Assembly: GCA_900555985.1 (NCBI GenBank)
Contig: USNF01000018.1
Location: 1-18,654 of the forward strand
Source of the DNA: an uncultured Gemella sp.
Lineage (GTDB): Bacteria; Bacillota; Bacilli; Staphylococcales; Gemellaceae
Reading direction: 5' to 3'
DNA: 18,654 nt
The position numbers were made by a program, and so were the translations under genes. The first letter of the stretch is position 1. Each line of letters opens with the position of its first letter. The notes under the pieces were generated by a model. The model saw only the letters and a program-made list of their open reading frames with translations, did no database searches and had not been told where the DNA came from. Shown here one piece after another: positions 15,104 to 18,654 of this stretch.

Positions 15104-15132
15104 TTGATTTTTAATACGGATTACTTTATAAT
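15104..15132 (+). promoter_or_regulatory. Promoter of the S24 repressor gene with ATACGGA motif
   Basis: TTGATT (15104-15109) and a perfect TATAAT (15127-15132) are exactly 17 bases apart. ATACGGA (15114-15120) is in the spacer. The -35 region shares TCTTGATTTT with the divergent promoter, which suggests autoregulation through one type of operator. Confidence 0.7.
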
Positions 15133-15167
15133 TAAATATAGAATAAAAAAGGATTGGATTGCATATT

Positions 15168-15815
15168 ATGACTACAACATTTAGTATTAGATTAAAACAA
15201 TGTTTAAAAGAAAAGAATATAAAACAAGCAGAACTTGCTCGTTCAACAAAAATTACACCATCATCTATTAGTGATTGGTCTAAAGGAAAATACGTTCCTA
15301 AACGTGATAAATTACTAACTATCGCTGAATTTTTAGAAGTTAATCCAGACTGGCTAGTTGGAGATAGTGATAATATGGAAATTACGCCTCTCCCTACTCC
15401 AACTAACGACCAAATTAGTCAGGATACTGAAGAATTAATAGATAATATATCTAAACTTCCTATACTAGGTACTATTTGTGCTGGTGATGGTGTTTATATT
15501 GAAGAAGAATATGATGAACATATATTTATTGATCAAGGTATGCGTGCAGATTTTGCATTACGCGTTAAAGGAGATAGTATGATTGAAGCTGGTATTTTTG
15601 ATGGTGATTTGGTGTTTATTCGTCAACAAAGCTCAGTACGAAATGGTAAAATTGCTGCCGTACGCCTTACTGAATGGAATGAGGCTTCTTTAAAGAAAAT
15701 ATTTGTAAAAAATGATAATGTTATTTTATATCCATGTAATCCTGAATTTGAACCTATTGTAACTAGAAATGTTGAGATAATCGGAGAATGTGTAGGGGTT
15801 TATAGAGAGTTATAA
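15168..15815 (+). CDS. Self-cleaving XRE-S24 transcriptional repressor (LexA/HdiR-like)
   Basis: This 215-residue repressor combines an XRE-type helix-turn-helix (residues 5-65: RLKQCLKEKNIKQAELARST, then SSISDWSKGKYVP) with a C-terminal S24 self-cleavage domain (about 97-215). The cleavage bond is expected between Ala105 and Gly106 in TICAGDG. The catalytic Ser137 is in KGDSMIEAG and the catalytic Lys176 in NEASLKKIF. The linker (70-96) is Pro/Thr/Gln-rich. Such proteins (HdiR of Lactococcus, phage CI-like repressors) cut themselves when RecA is activated by DNA damage. The DNA-binding domain differs from true LexA. I start at ATG 15168. A TTG at 15159 in frame lies better placed relative to AAGGAT, so a three-residue extension is possible. 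It stands alone, divergent to the membrane peptide gene. No phage genes surround it, which favours a host regulator. Confidence 0.88.
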   Translation: MTTTFSIRLKQCLKEKNIKQAELARSTKITPSSISDWSKGKYVPKRDKLLTIAEFLEVNPDWLVGDSDNMEITPLPTPTNDQISQDTEELIDNISKLPILGTICAGDGVYIEEEYDEHIFIDQGMRADFALRVKGDSMIEAGIFDGDLVFIRQQSSVRNGKIAAVRLTEWNEASLKKIFVKNDNVILYPCNPEFEPIVTRNVEIIGECVGVYREL

Positions 15816-15837
15816 TTAAAAATTAATCAGTAATAAT

Positions 15838-15876
15838 AAAAGAAAGAAGATAAGATGTACCTATCTTCTTTCTTTT
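15838..15876. terminator. Bidirectional terminator between the S24 repressor and prmC
   Basis: AAAAGAAAGAAGATA (15838-15852) and TATCTTCTTTCTTTT (15862-15876) form a perfect 15-bp stem around a nine-base loop. On the plus strand it runs into TATTTTATTG. On the minus strand it runs into TTATTATTAC. The right arm is also the last codons and stop of prmC. Confidence 0.82.
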
Positions 15877-16721
15877 ATTTTATTGTATTCTAAATATGCA
15901 ATTCTATCTTTACCATTGATATCTTTGTAAACAGTTGTAATAAAATTATTACCTTTACCTAATTCTAAAATTTTTTCTTTTTGATCATAGCCAATTTCTA
16001 AAAAAATGGCTCCATCATTTTCTAAATACTGATTAGCATTTTCAATAATTTTCCTATAAAAATATATTCCGTCTTCTTCTGCAAATAACGCTAAGTGTGG
16101 ATCGTAGTTTAGAACATTATCTTTAATTGTATTTATATCTTTATAGCTAATATAAGGAGGATTAGATATTATTAAATCAAACTTTCCTGAAATATTATCA
16201 AATAGATCAGATTTAATGAAAGTTACATTTGCTCTATTATAACTTGCATTTTCAATTGCAACAGTTAATGCTTCACTACTTATATCACTAGCTATAATTT
16301 CAGTAGATTTTTCAATAATTTCTTTCTTAAGTGTAATAGCAATTATGCCACTACCAGTACACAAATCTAATATTCTAAAAGAACTTTTTGGGGAATTTTT
16401 TATATACTCTAAAACTTTATAAATTAATTCTTCAGTTTCCATTCGTGGAGATAAAACATCTTTATTCACTTTAAATTTTCTATCATAAAAATAATCAAAA
16501 CCAACTAAATGACTTAATGGAGTATCTTCGTTTATATTTTTACTAATTAAATCAAAATATCTATTTTCTTGTTCTATTGATAATTCTTCTGATAATTTAT
16601 CAGAAAATTGTTGTGGTGTTTCATCAAACATATACATTAATAGAAATTTTGCTAATGACTCTTCTTTAGCTTGCCTTCTTAAAAGAAGACAAGCTTTTAA
16701 TATAGCCTGTCTTCTGTTCAT
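15861..16721 (-). CDS. prmC: Peptide chain release factor N(5)-glutamine methyltransferase
   Basis: PrmC methylates the glutamine of the GGQ motif in release factors RF1 and RF2, raising termination efficiency. The length of 286 is standard. The N-terminal helical domain (1-90) includes SHLVGFDYFYDRKF. The SAM-binding fold has DLCTGSGIIAITL near 118 and the catalytic NPPYIS near 187, diagnostic of Gln/Asn amino-methyltransferases. The ATG (16719-16721) shares one base with the prfA stop, and its ribosome site AAAGGTGAAG lies inside the prfA coding end. So translation is coupled to its own substrate's gene. The 3' end doubles as a terminator arm. Confidence 0.96.
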   Translation of the reverse strand: MNRRQAILKACLLLRRQAKEESLAKFLLMYMFDETPQQFSDKLSEELSIEQENRYFDLISKNINEDTPLSHLVGFDYFYDRKFKVNKDVLSPRMETEELIYKVLEYIKNSPKSSFRILDLCTGSGIIAITLKKEIIEKSTEIIASDISSEALTVAIENASYNRANVTFIKSDLFDNISGKFDLIISNPPYISYKDINTIKDNVLNYDPHLALFAEEDGIYFYRKIIENANQYLENDGAIFLEIGYDQKEKILELGKGNNFITTVYKDINGKDRIAYLEYNKIKERR

Positions 16722-17809
16722 TATAGTTCTTCACCTTTATTAAGTTCTGCCATTTTCTCTGCCTGTTCAGCAATACGTAATGCTTCTAGAACCTCATCAA
16801 GTTTCCCTTCCATAATTTGATCAAGTTTTTGAATAGTTAATCCTATTCTATGATCAGTAACACGGTTTTGAGGATAGTTATAAGTTCTAATACGTTCTGA
16901 ACGATCTCCAGTACCTACTTTTGATTTACGTTCTGCATCAAATTTAGCTTGTTCTTCTTGTTGATATTTGTCATAAACACGTGCACGAAGAACTTTCATA
17001 GCTTTTTCTTTATTCTTAATTTGAGAACGCTCATCTTGCATAGATACAACTACTCCTGTAGGAATATGTGTTAGACGAACAGCTGACATTGTTGTATTTA
17101 CTGATTGTCCTCCTGCTCCACTAGAAGCAAATGTATCTACACGGATATCATTCTCATTAATTTCTATTTCAACTTCTTCAGCCTCTGGAAGAACTACTAC
17201 CGTAGCTGTAGAAGTGTGAATTCGTCCACTAGATTCTGTTGTTGGTACACGTTGAACACGGTGAGCACCACTTTCAAATTTCATTTTAGAGTATACATCT
17301 TCTCCTGAAATTATAAAGATTGCTTCTTTAATACCACCTATTCCAGTTTCTGATCTTTCAAGTACATCAACCTTCCATCCTTGAGATTCTGCAAAACGAG
17401 TGTACATTCTTAATAAATCTCCAGCAAATAGTTGTGCTTCATCTCCACCTGCTGCACCACGTACTTCAACAACAACGTTTTTACCATCATTTGGATCCTT
17501 AGGTAATAATAATATTTTTAACTCTTCTTCCATAGGTGCAAGAGTCGGTTCTAATTCTTTTATTTCCTCTTGCATCATTTCCTTCATTTCTTTATCTTCT
17601 TCAATTTCAAGAAGTTCTTTTGTATCTTTGATTTGTTGTAAAATATCTTTATACTCTCTAAAAACTGATACTGTTTTTTCAATTGAACGTTGTTCTTTAG
17701 AGTATTCCATAAGTTTTTTAGTATCACTTACAACATCTGGATCACTTAATAATTCATTTAACTTTTCATAGCGTTCTTCAACTACTTCAAGTTGTCCTAA
17801 AATTTCCAT
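16721..17809 (-). CDS. prfA: Peptide chain release factor 1
   Basis: RF1 reads stop codons UAA and UAG at the ribosome and triggers peptide release. The protein is 362 residues. Visible: the N-terminal coiled coil (1-100), codon-recognition domain with VQRVPTTESSGRIHTST, where the PxT tripeptide near 188-190 marks RF1 rather than RF2 (SPF), and GAGGQSVN near 232 with the GGQ that contacts the peptidyl-transferase centre. The C-terminal part has RSERIRTYNYPQNRVTDHRIG, also typical. The ATG has AGGAGG six bases upstream and starts 15 bases after tdk. It contains no internal frameshift of the RF2 kind. It is overlapped by prmC, whose product modifies this protein. Confidence 0.97.
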   Translation of the reverse strand: MEILGQLEVVEERYEKLNELLSDPDVVSDTKKLMEYSKEQRSIEKTVSVFREYKDILQQIKDTKELLEIEEDKEMKEMMQEEIKELEPTLAPMEEELKILLLPKDPNDGKNVVVEVRGAAGGDEAQLFAGDLLRMYTRFAESQGWKVDVLERSETGIGGIKEAIFIISGEDVYSKMKFESGAHRVQRVPTTESSGRIHTSTATVVVLPEAEEVEIEINENDIRVDTFASSGAGGQSVNTTMSAVRLTHIPTGVVVSMQDERSQIKNKEKAMKVLRARVYDKYQQEEQAKFDAERKSKVGTGDRSERIRTYNYPQNRVTDHRIGLTIQKLDQIMEGKLDEVLEALRIAEQAEKMAELNKGEEL

Positions 17810-17824
17810 TATATCCTCCTATTT

Positions 17825-18403
17825 TTATCTTTCTATTTCATGACAATGACGACATCTTGCTTCATATGATTCACTAGCTCCTATTACTACAATAGGATCA
17901 TCATATTTTGCTGGCTTTCCATTTATTAACCTTTGACTTCTACTTGCTTCTTTTCCACACTTATTACATACTGCATGTAATTTAGTAACCATTTCACTAA
18001 TAGCCATAATTTCAGGCATTGGATGAAATGGTTCAGCTTTGAAATCCATATCCAATCCAGCAACTATAACTCTGAATCCTTCATCAGCTAGCTTATTAAT
18101 GACTTTTACTATATCATTATCGAAAAATTGTATTTCATCAATACCTATAATATCATAATTTTTATCTTTTACAAAATTTAATATTTCTGATGATTTTTCA
18201 ATACTTATTGAATCATAACTATTCCCATTATGTGTAGAAACTCGATTTTCATCATATCTATTATCAATACTTGGTTTAAATAATAGAACTTTTTGTTTAG
18301 CGATAACGCCACGTTTTATTCTTCTTAATAATTCTTCGGATTTTCCTGAAAACATACTTCCACATATACATTCAATCCAACCAAACTTTCTATTTTCTAC
18401 CAT
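17825..18403 (-). CDS. tdk: Thymidine kinase (type II)
   Basis: This enzyme phosphorylates thymidine with ATP and salvages thymidine from outside the cell, complementing the thyA route seen elsewhere in the window. The length of 192 is typical for the short bacterial type. Visible: P-loop CGSMFSGKSEELLRR (15-30), the DEIQFF Walker B and catalytic Glu near 96, VIVAGLDMDF, a lasso region EPFHPMPEIMAISE, and a zinc site of two Cys pairs, CNKCGKEASRSQR and CRHCHE. The C-terminus ends right after the second pair, slightly shorter than in some relatives. The ATG has AGGAG eight bases upstream. The order rpmE2-tdk-prfA-prmC is common in Bacilli. Confidence 0.96.
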   Translation of the reverse strand: MVENRKFGWIECICGSMFSGKSEELLRRIKRGVIAKQKVLLFKPSIDNRYDENRVSTHNGNSYDSISIEKSSEILNFVKDKNYDIIGIDEIQFFDNDIVKVINKLADEGFRVIVAGLDMDFKAEPFHPMPEIMAISEMVTKLHAVCNKCGKEASRSQRLINGKPAKYDDPIVVIGASESYEARCRHCHEIER

Positions 18404-18424
18404 TTTCTAATCTCCTAAAGAACA

Positions 18425-18450
18425 ATACTAAATTTTAAAATTTTTAGTAT
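18425..18450. repeat. AT-rich hairpin in the rpmE2-tdk gap
   Basis: ATACTAAA (18425-18432) and TTTAGTAT (18443-18450) are exact reverse complements with further AT pairing inside. It lies between the rpmE2 terminator and the tdk ribosome site. On the minus strand TATACT after TG (TGTATACT) could serve as a -10 for tdk, but no convincing -35 is present. Confidence 0.35.
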
Positions 18451-18459
18451 ACATAGAAT

Positions 18460-18494
18460 AAAAACAGACAATCCAAATAGATATGCCTGTTTTT
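18460..18494 (-). terminator. Terminator after rpmE2
   Basis: AAAAACAG (18460-18467) pairs with CTGTTTTT (18487-18494), and further partial pairs continue inward. On the minus strand the hairpin ends in TTTTTATTC. It starts 6 bases after the rpmE2 stop, so rpmE2 is probably mostly separate from tdk-prfA-prmC. Confidence 0.7.
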
Positions 18495-18499
18495 GTTTT

Positions 18500-18654
18500 T
18501 TACTTGATACCGTATTTTTTGTTGAAACGTTCGATACGACCATCTGCTTGAGCAAAACGTTGACGTCCTGTGTAGAATGGGTGTGTATCTGAACTGATTT
18601 CAACTTTTAATAATGGGTATGTATTCCCGTCTTCCCACTCGATAGTTTCTTTAG
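18500..18654 (-). CDS. rpmE2: 50S ribosomal protein bL31, type B (partial, 3' end only)
   Basis: Only the last 50 codons are present; the gene runs off the right edge. The translation contains TIEWEDGNTYPLLKVEISSD, THPFYTGRQRF, AQADGRIERFNKKYGIK and a TAA stop. This is the C-terminal half of the type B L31 protein, which lacks the zinc cysteines of type A and often replaces it under zinc limitation. No zinc ligands appear in the visible part. Because the 5' half is missing, I cannot exclude an N-terminal CxxC, but the visible sequence is of type B. A longer open frame on the same strand overlapping 18415-18603 is in another phase and is not a gene. Confidence 0.93.
   Translation of the reverse strand, partial: KETIEWEDGNTYPLLKVEISSDTHPFYTGRQRFAQADGRIERFNKKYGIK

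Noticed and set aside
15168..15815. The S24 repressor as a prophage CI remnant
   Set aside because: There is no integrase, cro-like gene, or other phage gene nearby. Flanks are housekeeping genes with ordinary terminators, so a host regulator is more likely.
17400..17771. A 123-codon serine-rich plus-strand frame inside prfA
   Set aside because: The Ser/Phe richness is the antisense image of Glu/Lys-rich coiled-coil codons of release factor 1. There is no promoter or ribosome site.
18415..18603. A 62-codon open frame on the minus strand at the right end
   Set aside because: It overlaps the clear type B L31 coding frame in another phase and runs through its terminator. Its composition (HTHSTQDVN, poly-hydrophobic end) matches no protein I know.

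Overview
This window comes from a very AT-rich, low-GC Gram-positive chromosome (Firmicutes/Bacilli). The evidence is strong AGGAGG-type ribosome binding sites, a Bacillus-type MntR, a GpsB division protein, an IreB/RuvX/DUF1292/MltG gene order, and a thymidine kinase-prfA-prmC cluster after a type B ribosomal protein L31. The fused CoaBC, the short NIF3 protein, a phosphoglycerate-dependent mutase of the GpmA type and the codon use fit a Gemella-like or related Bacillales lineage. The genus is an inference. I see no rRNA, tRNA, CRISPR array, insertion sequence or phage genes.

Layout, left to right. Positions 1-4864 (minus strand) hold rsmE-gpsB-coaBC-priA, read from a promoter at about 4896-4924. 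It covers rRNA methylation, division/cell-wall coordination, coenzyme A synthesis and replication restart. Positions 5005-10650 (minus) hold a tightly packed nine-gene run: nif3-mntR-thyA-dfrA-degV-ireB-ruvX-DUF1292-mltG. It starts at an extended -10 promoter (10684-10713) and ends in a strong terminator (4956-4999). Thymidylate synthase and dihydrofolate reductase are functionally paired, and IreB and MltG both bear on peptidoglycan. Positions 10875-13202 (plus) hold recD2, a helicase gene transcribed divergently from the nif3 operon. Positions 13239-14697 (minus) hold gpmA followed by an unknown lipoprotein. Positions 14698-15158 look empty at first but hold a 37-codon membrane-peptide gene (minus) facing away from a LexA/HdiR-like self-cleaving repressor (15168-15815, plus). 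Positions 15861-18403 (minus) hold tdk-prfA-prmC, and the 3' end of rpmE2 (type B L31) runs off the right edge.

The most interesting spot is the divergent pair at 14859-15815. A repressor with an S24 self-cleavage domain is transcribed away from a tiny membrane peptide. The two promoters share the 10-mer TCTTGATTTT over their -35 boxes and carry ATACGGA in the spacer. This resembles the lexA/yneA (Bacillus) and lexA/sosA (Staphylococcus) arrangement, and also LexA-controlled membrane peptides such as TisB, but the peptide itself is not recognisably related to any of them. The rest of the window is mostly conserved housekeeping, with a few sequence oddities: a degenerate fourth zinc pair in PriA, Tyr at the trimethoprim-sensitivity position in DHFR, and a strong hairpin inside a lipoprotein signal-peptide coding region.
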